Part shown: positions 53,511 through 61,131 of the stretch, in pieces
Layout: each line of letters starts with the position of its first letter
Numbering within the stretch: the first letter of the stretch is position 1
Assembly (NCBI GenBank): GCA_964424115.1
Contig: CAYRHN010000002.1
Location: 309,589 to 373,588 of the forward strand
Direction: 5' to 3'
DNA: 64,000 nt
Source: CAYRHN01 sp964424115
GTDB lineage: Bacteria > Chloroflexota > Anaerolineae > Anaerolineales > Anaerolineaceae
The notes under the pieces: generated by a model
What the model saw: the letters and a program-made list of their open reading frames with translations, nothing else
Told to the model about the DNA's origin: nothing
Database searches by the model: none
Made by a program: the position numbers and the translations under genes

Positions 53511-53989
53511 TTTCCGGAAGGTTTGGTGTTCTGAGGAGGCTGTTGGCGTTCAGCCTGCAAGGTCCGCACCCCGTTGCGTACCTGGGATAGGATGCGTTCC
53601 ATCTCAGCTTCAAGGCGGCTGAGGGATTCGAGAGCGTAGTCGTCTGCATCGCGGCGAATGCGTTCCGCATCCAGGTGAGCTTGTTCAATAATCTGGTCGG
53701 CTTTGGTTTGAGCTGCCTGTACCAGACTATTCTGATCGACCAGGTGTTCACCTTTTTCACGCGCCAAAGAGATGGTTCGGTTAGCTTCTTCTTGAGCCTG
53801 TGCCATCACGCGGTCTCTTTGAGTAAGGACCTGCTGTGCTTTTTTGATTTCTTCTGGAACAGATACTCGCATCTGGTCAATGATATCCAGCATGCGGTCT
53901 TCGTTGACGATTACGCTGTGAGTGAAGGGAAAAGCCCTGCTTTCATTGAAGAGTTCTTCGAGACGATCCACCAGGTGTAAGATATCCAT
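53507..53989 (-). CDS. coiled-coil protein, DivIVA/ATPase-like
   Basis: The ATG at 53989 has GGAGG four bases upstream; the reported ATG at 54004 does not. The 160-residue protein has a start typical of a family found next to coaD (MDILHLVDRLEELFNES, then VNEDRMLDIIDQMRVSVPEEI). A long heptad-rich helix follows (QRDRVMAQAQEEANRTISLA to ADDYALESLSRLEAEMERIL), ending in a Gln/Pro-rich tail. It resembles ATP synthase subunit b in the coil only and has no membrane helix. A role in division or envelope scaffolding is conceivable but not shown. Confidence 0.75.
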   Translation of the reverse strand: MDILHLVDRLEELFNESRAFPFTHSVIVNEDRMLDIIDQMRVSVPEEIKKAQQVLTQRDRVMAQAQEEANRTISLAREKGEHLVDQNSLVQAAQTKADQIIEQAHLDAERIRRDADDYALESLSRLEAEMERILSQVRNGVRTLQAERQQPPQNTKPSGN

Positions 53990-54044
53990 TCTTCCTCCAT
54001 GCAATTCGATTCTATCAGTTGCAAATAACGGGCCAGTTGGAAGC

Positions 54045-54572
54045 TCAATCTTTCATTGTAGCAATGGGGAGCACGTGTTGTTGCCCAGCACCCAGCTCGG
54101 CAAAACGTATCTTGAGCGCTTTGGCTACGTGATCAGGGACCATACTAGAGACATCTCCTCCCATCGATGCGATCTCGCGCACAGTGGTCGACGATAGGAA
54201 GGTGTGTACTTCGTTCGTGATCAATGCAACTACTTCAATATCAGGGGCCAGTCGGTTATTTGCCAATGCCATGCGGAATTCAAATTCAAAATCGGAAAAT
54301 ACACGTAATCCGCGCACGATGACCTGAGCATTGATGGAACGGCAAAAATGTACAGTCAAATTATTATACCCGGTGACACGGATCTTGGAATCGTTTTTGA
54401 ATGATTCGCGAACCAGGCTGATTCGTTCTTCTGGTGAGAATAGCAAGGTTTTTAGCGGTCGGTCAAACACTGCCACAACCACTTCGTCGAAGAGGCGAGC
54501 AGCCCGGCGTGCAATATCCATATGCCCGTAATGAATTGGGTCAAATGTCCCTGGAAAAACTGCCCTTACCAT
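54045..54572 (-). CDS. coaD: phosphopantetheine adenylyltransferase
   Basis: The 175-residue nucleotidyltransferase has the opening AVFPGTFDPIHYGHMDIARR with the HxGH-like motif (HYGHMD), VVVAVFDRPLKTLLFSPEER, VIVRGLRVFSDFEFEFRMAL and the ISSTxVRE-type block (LSSTTVREIASMGGDVS). It makes dephospho-CoA from phosphopantetheine and ATP, the fourth step of coenzyme A synthesis. The GAAGGAG site supports the start. It lies between recG and the coiled-coil gene on the same strand. The length is slightly over the usual 160 because of a short C-terminal extension. Confidence 0.95.
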   Translation of the reverse strand: MVRAVFPGTFDPIHYGHMDIARRAARLFDEVVVAVFDRPLKTLLFSPEERISLVRESFKNDSKIRVTGYNNLTVHFCRSINAQVIVRGLRVFSDFEFEFRMALANNRLAPDIEVVALITNEVHTFLSSTTVREIASMGGDVSSMVPDHVAKALKIRFAELGAGQQHVLPIATMKD

Positions 54573-54588
54573 GTTTTATCTCCTTCGC

Positions 54589-57069
54589 TCAACTGATATC
54601 GCCACGACCAATGCTCCAAAAACGATGGTAAGCTTTGTTCAGGGCCTGATGCTCTGGTTTCTTCAATTCAGGGTCTTCCTCGGAAAGCATGATGGCTAAC
54701 CGGCGAGCCTTTTCAATTAATCGAACATCGCTCAAATTAGCCATTTGAAGTTCCATGAACCCGGATTGGCGAGTACCCAAAAAGTCGCCAGGGCCGCGTT
54801 GTTCAAGGTCCCTTTCGGCCAGGACAAAACCGTCGTTCGTAGATGCCATCACTTCAAGGCGTTGGTTCTCAACGTTGTCCTCTGAATCGGGAACTAATAA
54901 ACAATAGGATTGCTCTCCGCCCCGGCCAACCCGGCCACGGAATTGATGTAATTGAGCCAAACCAAAACGATTGGCTCCTTCGATCAACATAACGGTCGCG
55001 TTTGGAACATCCACTCCTACTTCAACTACGGATGTGGAAACCAGAATGTGATATTGATTATCCCGGAAAGCCGACATCACATCGTCTTTCTCTTCTGGAC
55101 GCATTCGGCCGTGCAGCAGGCCGATTTTAAGTTTAGGGAAGATATGCGTCTGCAATCGAGCATGCTCATCTACAGCAGCTTTAGTATCCTCCCTTTCACC
55201 CTTCTCAATTAGAGGGTAGATGATAAAGGCTTGATGTCCGTGGCTGATCTGGGAATTTATTAATTGGTAAGCGCGTTCTATCTCATTGGGGCGAAGAACA
55301 TGGGTTTCGATCGGCTGCCGACCGGCCGGCATTTCATCCATCACGGTCAGATCCAGATCCCCATATATTGTTAGCGCCAGAGAGCGAGGGATGGGCGTGG
55401 CCGTCATTACCAATAAGTGGGGATTATCGCCTTTATTTCGCAAGGCTGCCCGTTGAGATACCCCAAAGCGGTGTTGTTCATCAATTACGATCATCTGCAA
55501 ATGTTTGAAGACAATTGGCGCCTCGATCAATGCGTGGGTACCAATTATCAATTTTATATTGCCGTTTTCAAGTCCGGAACGGATTTCTTCTTTTTCGGAT
55601 TCTGGAGTAGCGCCAACCAACAGGCGTATCTCCTCGGGTCTTAAGGGTGCATCTTCATCATTAGCCAGAAGATTCCTGAAGTTTCGGAAGTGCTGTTCAG
55701 CCAGGATGCTGGTCGGGGCCATCACTGCGGCCTGCGCTCCATCATGGATGACAATAGCGACGCCAAGGGCAGCAACCACGGTCTTGCCTGATCCTACATC
55801 GCCTTGGAGCAAGCGGTTCATTGGTTTTCCGCTGTTTAAATCACCTCGTAGATCGTTAATGGCCTTTTGTTGGGCGTTAGTCAATGAATATGGCAGGCGA
55901 TCGATTTGCGTTTGCAGCCATTCATCAGAGATGGCAAATTTCCTGGCTGTCGCAGATTGCCAATTCCGTTTTTGCTCCAGTACCCCTAGCTGCAGTAAGA
56001 AGATCTCGTCAAATGCCAGGCGACTGCGCGCAGCATTGAGCGCCGCGGAGTTGTCCGGAAAGTGGGCTTGCCTGAGAGCAGCTGGCAGCTCCATGAGTTC
56101 GCCCGCCTGCCGGATATTCTCTGGAAGGTGGTCGGTGGTTCGTGGTGCCCAAAAGCTGATGGTTTGGAACATCATTCTGCGAAGCCAGCGTTGGGTGATC
56201 CCTGAAGTTAATGGGTATACCGGGACAATCCGGTTGGTGTGCAATTGTTCTTGTTCCAGGGGCTCCCAATCTGGTGAATTAATTACCAGCCGTCCCAGGT
56301 ACATGTCAACGTGTCCTGAAACAACTACTTGCAATCCATTGTTTAATTTCGAAGCTAACCAGGGTTGATTGAACCATGTCAAGCGAATATAACCGGTGCC
56401 GTCTGATAGTACTGCTTCTAAAATGCTCCCCTGTCCATTTCGGAAAGGCCGGGTGGAGGTGCTTTGAATTGTGCCTATGATGGTGACTTCATCACCATAC
56501 ATTAGATGGCTGATCGGTTTTAGCTGGCTGTAATCGTCGTAACGACGGGGAAAGTAATACAGTAGATCGCCCAGGGTATGCAAGCCAAGCCGTTCGAAGG
56601 ATTGGGAATTTCTTGGCCCGATACCCGAGATCACTGTCAGTGGAGCGTTCAAACCCACGTTTGGGGTGGATGTATTCGGGGACGGATGAGGCTTGGGTCG
56701 GGGATGCTGTTCATCCGGTGGAGAAGGTTGCGCTGGGGTATGTTTGGGAAATTCTTGTGCCGGCACCTGTCGCAGGGGCTGTTGGCTCCGACCTGGCTGA
56801 GGAGAACCAGATGGAGGACTAACCTGGTCCTTGAACTGATCTCGTAGTTTAGCCAGGCAGGCTGCTCTTCCTGCTTGGTCTAGCAGGTTGTATTGCGATA
56901 AGTTCTGGACGATCGTATGGATATTCTCTTCGGAAATACCCGCTGCGCGGGCTTCGGCTTCCCACGAAGGTACGATCTTTTCCAATCCGCCAACTACTGC
57001 GCGGTTATCGTAATTTCGATCAATCTCTAAGCGAATAAATTTTAAGAGTTTTTCAATGGGTGAAAGCAT
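54589..57069 (-). CDS. recG: ATP-dependent DNA helicase RecG
   Basis: The 826-residue protein carries a wedge/OB domain (RPFRNGQGSILEAVLSDGTGYIRL region) and the helicase motifs: Walker A GDVGSGKTVVAAL, MAPTSILAEQHF, DEQHRFGVSQRAAL, TATPIPRSLAL and VEVGVDVPNATVMLIEGANRFG with QFRGRVGRG. RecG remodels stalled forks and Holliday junctions. The usual length is near 690. About 140 extra N-terminal residues include a helical piece and a Pro/Gln/Ser-rich linker (QPGRSQQPLRQVP). It starts six bases after TGG-TAAAAT, so its message is probably leaderless, unlike coaD behind it. Confidence 0.96.
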   Translation of the reverse strand: MLSPIEKLLKFIRLEIDRNYDNRAVVGGLEKIVPSWEAEARAAGISEENIHTIVQNLSQYNLLDQAGRAACLAKLRDQFKDQVSPPSGSPQPGRSQQPLRQVPAQEFPKHTPAQPSPPDEQHPRPKPHPSPNTSTPNVGLNAPLTVISGIGPRNSQSFERLGLHTLGDLLYYFPRRYDDYSQLKPISHLMYGDEVTIIGTIQSTSTRPFRNGQGSILEAVLSDGTGYIRLTWFNQPWLASKLNNGLQVVVSGHVDMYLGRLVINSPDWEPLEQEQLHTNRIVPVYPLTSGITQRWLRRMMFQTISFWAPRTTDHLPENIRQAGELMELPAALRQAHFPDNSAALNAARSRLAFDEIFLLQLGVLEQKRNWQSATARKFAISDEWLQTQIDRLPYSLTNAQQKAINDLRGDLNSGKPMNRLLQGDVGSGKTVVAALGVAIVIHDGAQAAVMAPTSILAEQHFRNFRNLLANDEDAPLRPEEIRLLVGATPESEKEEIRSGLENGNIKLIIGTHALIEAPIVFKHLQMIVIDEQHRFGVSQRAALRNKGDNPHLLVMTATPIPRSLALTIYGDLDLTVMDEMPAGRQPIETHVLRPNEIERAYQLINSQISHGHQAFIIYPLIEKGEREDTKAAVDEHARLQTHIFPKLKIGLLHGRMRPEEKDDVMSAFRDNQYHILVSTSVVEVGVDVPNATVMLIEGANRFGLAQLHQFRGRVGRGGEQSYCLLVPDSEDNVENQRLEVMASTNDGFVLAERDLEQRGPGDFLGTRQSGFMELQMANLSDVRLIEKARRLAIMLSEEDPELKKPEHQALNKAYHRFWSIGRGDIS

Positions 57070-57084
57070 AATCTAATTTTACCA
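57070..57084 (-). promoter_or_regulatory. extended -10 box six bases before recG (leaderless)
   Basis: TGG-TAAAAT (TAAAAT at 57081-57076) on the minus strand is followed by TAGATT and ATG. No ribosome-binding site is seen. Confidence 0.5.
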
Positions 57085-57134
57085 AAGTTTCTCAAGATGC
57101 CTTCTATTTGCCCGCCTCTAATTCAATGATCCAT

Positions 57135-58010
57135 TTACTCCCGGCTGATCCGATTCGCCAGGGATGGATCTTCGATAATAAATAATCCGGTTGCAGATGG
57201 GCCAAATAAGATGGCTAAAGGCAAATTGGTGGTATGTTCGGTGAAAGTTGTGCGGTTGTAATTGCTCTGAGCATGCTCTCGAAGCAGCCGGCTTTCAGAG
57301 GGGTTGTGATGCACCCCTTGTAGAAGTCCGATGTGTTTGAGGTGATCAAATTCATCCAAGAATTCTTGGAAGTAATCGTACGCCTGCCGGGTACTGCGAA
57401 CTTTGAGAACCGGGCTTAGTCTACCTTCTTCTATGGAAAAAATAGCGTGCAAACCGAGTAATTCTCCAACCGTTGCTTGCGCGTGGTCAAGGATCCCGGA
57501 ATAATGCAGATATGAAAGCCCTGGGACGCAAATTGCAGCATATATATGGCCAATCAAGTTCCTGACTTGGCGTTCGGTTTCGGAAGCTGGTTCACCACGC
57601 GAGGCTGTTTCAGCTGCGGCTTGTACGAGAATTCCTAAACCAATAGATGTAGTTTGTGAATCGATAAACTGGATATGTATGCGTCCATGCAATGATTTAA
57701 CTGCATCCTGCGCTGCTTCCATTACAGGACAGAATGTGGATGAGATGAAAATCGCTAGTACCTCATCGTAGGTCTGACCCAATGAGAGGATCGTATTTCG
57801 AATCGTTTCGGGTGATGGCGGGAGCAACCTGGGCTGAAGTTTATCGATCGCCGACACGGGGAGATCGTTCACTTTCAGACTTTGTTCCTCCCGCTCGGAT
57901 TGATGGGTGAATTGTACACTCAATGGCAAAATATGAACCAGATTTCGGCCGGGAAAAGAAGGTTGCGAAAATTGCACTGAACTATCTGTCAGGATACAAA
58001 GAGATGGCAT
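57135..58010 (-). CDS. DegV-family fatty-acid-binding protein (FakB-like)
   Basis: The 291-residue protein follows the DegV plan: an N-terminal strand with LCILTDSSVQF, a loop with LLPPSPETIRNTILSL, ISSTFCPVMEAAQDAV (Ser/Thr lipid-carboxylate site), FIDSQTTSIGLGILVQAA and a C-terminal lid domain. DegV/FakB proteins present bound fatty acids to the kinase FakA. The DAK2-type kinase gene lies immediately upstream, 3 bp away, which supports a FakA-FakB pair. The usual length is about 280. No signal peptide is seen, so it is cytoplasmic. Confidence 0.88.
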   Translation of the reverse strand: MPSLCILTDSSVQFSQPSFPGRNLVHILPLSVQFTHQSEREEQSLKVNDLPVSAIDKLQPRLLPPSPETIRNTILSLGQTYDEVLAIFISSTFCPVMEAAQDAVKSLHGRIHIQFIDSQTTSIGLGILVQAAAETASRGEPASETERQVRNLIGHIYAAICVPGLSYLHYSGILDHAQATVGELLGLHAIFSIEEGRLSPVLKVRSTRQAYDYFQEFLDEFDHLKHIGLLQGVHHNPSESRLLREHAQSNYNRTTFTEHTTNLPLAILFGPSATGLFIIEDPSLANRISRE

Positions 58011-58013
58011 AAC

Positions 58014-59696
58014 TTATTCAATAGCAATAATGAAGTGATAGTGAGGTTGCCCGCCAGCATGCACCTCGATCTCTTGATCGGGATAGCTTTCTGCAAGCTT
58101 CTCGACAATTAAATCAACCTCAGGTCGGGAGATGTTGTTTCCGTAAAAGAGGGTGATCCGTTCGCGCTCATTGGTCCCAGCGGCTTCAAGCAAGTTCAAA
58201 CAGGCTTCCTCAATGGATACAGATGAGCCAATCAAATGTCCATTGTGGAGGGCTATCACCTGTCCCTGTTCCACGTGGACGCCATTCATGGTAACTGTAC
58301 GGGTAGCGATCGTTATCTCGCCTGTTTCAACGTCTTTCAACGATTGTTTCATTTCCTCAGCAACTTTGTCGATCTCGCCATCAGGATTCAAGCGTAACAT
58401 AGCACTCAAACCTTGCGGGATGGATGTACTGGGAACCACAATAACCTTCTTGACCGACATGACAGCCGCATTTTCGGCAGCGAGGACAATGTTTTTGTTA
58501 TTGGGTAGGATGACAATCTTGTCCGTAGGAAGGTTCTCGAAGGCATGGAGGATTTCTTCGGTGCTGGGGTTCATTGTTTGTCCGCCTTCGACGATTGCAC
58601 TCGCGCCCAGGCTGGCAAAGATCTGTGAGATGCCATGACCTGGCGATACGCAAATGACGGCGATTTGTCCCGCCTCAACTGGCTGTAATTTCAGCGTCTG
58701 ATTTTCGGATTGCCCCATATCTTCCATTTGTGCAATGAGGTTCTCCATTGCAACTTTGGTGACCGTTCCGAGTTTCATGATGTAATCAATGGGCGCGTAT
58801 CTACGATCAAGAGGGGTGTGGATATGCATGCGGTACATGCCATCCCCTTCGCCTACCTGAATCGAGGTGCCGATTTCAGAAAGGTCTGTGTAGAATTGAT
58901 CCAGATTCAGGGGCGTTGAGGGGTGGAAATCAACCACCACTTCAAAATCCTGCCCCGGTTCAATCGCTTCCGTCGATTGTTCGGTTTGCATGGCGGATAA
59001 TGGCTGTACAGATGCAATAGCTGTGTCCAAGGGCTGTCCTTTCATATAACGAAGCATTCCATCAAGAATGAAGAAAAGACCTTTTCCCCCCGAATCAACT
59101 ACACCAGCTTGCTTAAGGATGGGCAACAATTCCGGAGTGCGCTTTACCGATAAATCGGCAGCATCAACAATATGTTCAAAGAAATGAAGTAGATCTTGTG
59201 GGTCTTGGTTTTGTTCTGCCGCCAGTGCTACATCCTTGGCAACGGTCAATATCGTTCCTTCAACAGGGCGAACGACCCCTTTGTATGCGGTGTTTCGGGC
59301 TTCTGCCAGGGCTGACACCAACATATCTTTGTTCATTTTTTCGTTTGAATCTAACGCACGGGCAAATCCACGCCATAATTGCGAAAGGATAACGCCCGAA
59401 TTCCCGCGCGCGCCCAACAAGGCACCTTGGGCAATTGAATGCGCAACCTTGCCGATATTGGTATCGTCCATATTTGCGATCTCGCTGTAAGCCGCCTGCA
59501 TGGTTAACAGCATGTTCGTGCCCGTATCGCCGTCGGGAACAGGGAAGACATTGAGCGAATTTACAATCTGTTGATTGGTTTTAAGCCAGGTAATCGCAGC
59601 TTCGAAGAGAGTCTTAAATTCTTGACCATCAATCTCCTGCAAATTAGCGTATCGCTCTGTCACTCGGGAAAAGTCAGCTTTTGAAGAATTGCTCAT
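58014..59696 (-). CDS. fakA: DAK2-domain fatty acid kinase (FakA/YloV-like)
   Basis: The 560-residue protein has an N-terminal DAK2 domain, with NVFPVPDGDTGTNMLLTMQA (ATP and metal binding Asp) and GARGNSGVILSQLWRGFA. Middle and C-terminal DegV-like/DUF1949-type parts follow (VVDFHPSTPLNLDQF, VCVSPGHGISQIFASLGA, IVILPNNKNIVLAAENAA). It phosphorylates exogenous or recycled fatty acids bound to a FakB partner, the next gene. AAGGT precedes the start. Behind an Asp23-family gene it reproduces the yloU-yloV order of Firmicutes. Confidence 0.93.
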   Translation of the reverse strand: MSNSSKADFSRVTERYANLQEIDGQEFKTLFEAAITWLKTNQQIVNSLNVFPVPDGDTGTNMLLTMQAAYSEIANMDDTNIGKVAHSIAQGALLGARGNSGVILSQLWRGFARALDSNEKMNKDMLVSALAEARNTAYKGVVRPVEGTILTVAKDVALAAEQNQDPQDLLHFFEHIVDAADLSVKRTPELLPILKQAGVVDSGGKGLFFILDGMLRYMKGQPLDTAIASVQPLSAMQTEQSTEAIEPGQDFEVVVDFHPSTPLNLDQFYTDLSEIGTSIQVGEGDGMYRMHIHTPLDRRYAPIDYIMKLGTVTKVAMENLIAQMEDMGQSENQTLKLQPVEAGQIAVICVSPGHGISQIFASLGASAIVEGGQTMNPSTEEILHAFENLPTDKIVILPNNKNIVLAAENAAVMSVKKVIVVPSTSIPQGLSAMLRLNPDGEIDKVAEEMKQSLKDVETGEITIATRTVTMNGVHVEQGQVIALHNGHLIGSSVSIEEACLNLLEAAGTNERERITLFYGNNISRPEVDLIVEKLAESYPDQEIEVHAGGQPHYHFIIAIE

Positions 59697-59735
59697 AATG
59701 TACCTTATTAATAATTAAAATGAATTTTCCAATGA

Positions 59736-60089
59736 TCAATCTGGATTGCTGATACGTAATCCACGAACATGAACGTTAACTTTCGAGACTGGAATTCCTA
59801 CGGCTTTTTCAATTCTGAAGCGCACAGTTTCGGCCATGCTTGACGCAACCGATTTAATGCGAGTTCCGTATTCAACGATCACAAATAAATCAATTTCGAT
59901 GGCGTTTTGGACAAGGCGAATATTGACTCCCAACATTGGATCTTTGGTCAATACTTGCGCAATTCCTTCTACAATATCCTTAGCGGCCAACCCCACAATC
60001 CCATAAGATTCAAGAGCCGATTGCATGGCCAGGGTGGCAATTGCGCGATGCGAGACATAAATATTTCCGAGTGGGTTAGATTTATCCAT
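59736..60089 (-). CDS. Asp23/Gls24 family protein (YloU-like)
   Basis: The 117-residue protein shows the family's small alpha/beta pattern: GNIYVSHRAIATLAMQSAL, YGIVGLAAKDIVEGIAQVL, LVQNAIEIDLFVIVEYGTRI and VRFRIEKAVGIPVSKVNVHVRGLR. Asp23 proteins are abundant envelope-linked or alkaline-stress proteins; short YloU-like ones sit before the DAK2 kinase. AAAAGG precedes the ATG. It diverges from rpmB, with 138 bp between the two starts, and leads the fakA-DegV unit. Confidence 0.9.
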   Translation of the reverse strand: MDKSNPLGNIYVSHRAIATLAMQSALESYGIVGLAAKDIVEGIAQVLTKDPMLGVNIRLVQNAIEIDLFVIVEYGTRIKSVASSMAETVRFRIEKAVGIPVSKVNVHVRGLRISNPD

Positions 60090-60128
60090 AATGTTTTTTC
60101 CTTTTCACTCTCGTTAAAACAATCCTTC

Positions 60129-60157
60129 TTGTCATTCGTTACGGATTATGGTACAAT
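60129..60157 (+). promoter_or_regulatory. sigma70-type promoter of rpmB
   Basis: TTGTCA (60129-60134) and TACAAT (60152-60157) are separated by exactly 17 bases, each matching consensus at five of six positions. This gives a leader of about 65 bases before the rpmB ATG. Confidence 0.7.
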
Positions 60158-60227
60158 CTCATTCCGTGTCTGGGGCGATTGACCGCCCAATATTTCTAGG
60201 TAATTATTGCACGAAAGGATTTCTAAA

Positions 60228-60410
60228 ATGGCTAAGTGTGAACAATGTGGCAAGACGACCGTCTTTGGGCATAACCGCAGTTTCTCCTTGCGCGCCACGA
60301 ACCGTACCTTCCGCCCCAATTTGCAGCGGATTTCTGTCCTGGTCGGTGGAAAGCGCGTTCAAAAGGTTCTGTGTGCCAAATGCATTCGGACAATGGCGAA
60401 AAGCGCATAA
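60228..60410 (+). CDS. rpmB: 50S ribosomal protein L28
   Basis: The ATG at 60228 follows GAAAGGA; an in-frame TTG at 60207 would put that site inside the gene. The 60-residue basic protein starts MAKCEQCGKTTVFGHNRSFS and has NRTFRPNLQRISVL and VLCAKCIRTM. The two CxxC pairs (CEQC near the N-terminus and CAKC near the C-terminus) mark the zinc-binding form of L28. It sits in the large ribosomal subunit. A bidirectional terminator follows. Confidence 0.97.
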   Translation: MAKCEQCGKTTVFGHNRSFSLRATNRTFRPNLQRISVLVGGKRVQKVLCAKCIRTMAKSA

Positions 60411-60421
60411 TCATTCTCGAA

Positions 60422-61129
60422 TTACTCTACAGAAAAATCGCGGCTCAGGCCGTGATTTTTTTGTTCCAAGGAAACCTGGATTAGCGATTGAACACCAGCA
60501 GCAATACCTTGGGGGTGTTTGAAGATGGCGGTGGCGGCAACGATCGTGTCTGCTCCGGCATCTAATACAAGGGAGAGGTTTCCGGGATTGATGCCACCAT
60601 CCACCTGGATGCGAGCTTGGGAATGGATCTTTTTCAGCTCTTTTCTAATCTTTACAATCTTGCTAACAACTTCCGGTAGGAGCTGTTGTCCAGAATAACC
60701 TGGATTGACTGACATAACCAAAATCATATCCACCATGTGCAAAACGCTGTAAATGCTTTCAGGTGGTGTTCCTGGGTTGATAGCGATCCCGGGCTTGCAA
60801 CCAGCGGCGCGGATTTGCTGAAGTATGCCGTGAATGTGGGGGGTATTCTCGATGTGCACAGTTAGAGATTCGACTCCGGCTGCAACGAATGGCGTTATCT
60901 GGCGTTCAGGATTGTTGATCATCAGGTGCGCATCCAGCGGAAGATCGGTGGCGCGGCGGCATGCTTCCACAATGAAGGGACCCATGGTCAAATTGGGAAC
61001 AAACTGACCATCCATAACATCGATATGAACCCAATCGATACCGGCAGCCCTGGCTTGAGAGATCTGGTTTTCCAGGCAGGTAAAGTCAGCCGATAGGATC
61101 GAGGCGGATAAAATGAATTTGTTCGACAT
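60422..61129 (-). CDS. rpe: ribulose-phosphate 3-epimerase
   Basis: The 235-residue TIM-barrel protein has ILSASILSADFTCLENQI, DWVHIDVMDGQFVPNLTMG (metal His and Asp), LDAHLMINNPERQI, VMSVNPGYSGQQLLPEVV and IQVDGGINPGNLSLVLDAGAD. It interconverts ribulose 5-phosphate and xylulose 5-phosphate in the pentose phosphate route. The last 12 codons overlap the hairpin that ends rpmB. The start is 2 bp after the stop of the protein kinase gene, without a clear Shine-Dalgarno site, so translation is likely coupled. The kinase-rpe-rpmB order matches that in Firmicutes. Confidence 0.95.
   Translation of the reverse strand: MSNKFILSASILSADFTCLENQISQARAAGIDWVHIDVMDGQFVPNLTMGPFIVEACRRATDLPLDAHLMINNPERQITPFVAAGVESLTVHIENTPHIHGILQQIRAAGCKPGIAINPGTPPESIYSVLHMVDMILVMSVNPGYSGQQLLPEVVSKIVKIRKELKKIHSQARIQVDGGINPGNLSLVLDAGADTIVAATAIFKHPQGIAAGVQSLIQVSLEQKNHGLSRDFSVE
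60436..60462. terminator. bidirectional terminator shared by rpmB and rpe
   Basis: AATCGCGGC (60436-60444), loop TCAG and GCCGTGATT (60449-60457) form a 9-bp stem with one G-T pair. It is followed by TTTTT on the plus strand and by a T-run on the minus strand. On the minus strand the stem lies inside the last codons of rpe. Confidence 0.8.
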
Positions 61130-61131
61130 GA

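Noticed and set aside
53507..53989. ATP synthase subunit b
   Set aside because: Only the coiled coil resembles it; there is no membrane helix and no atp genes nearby.
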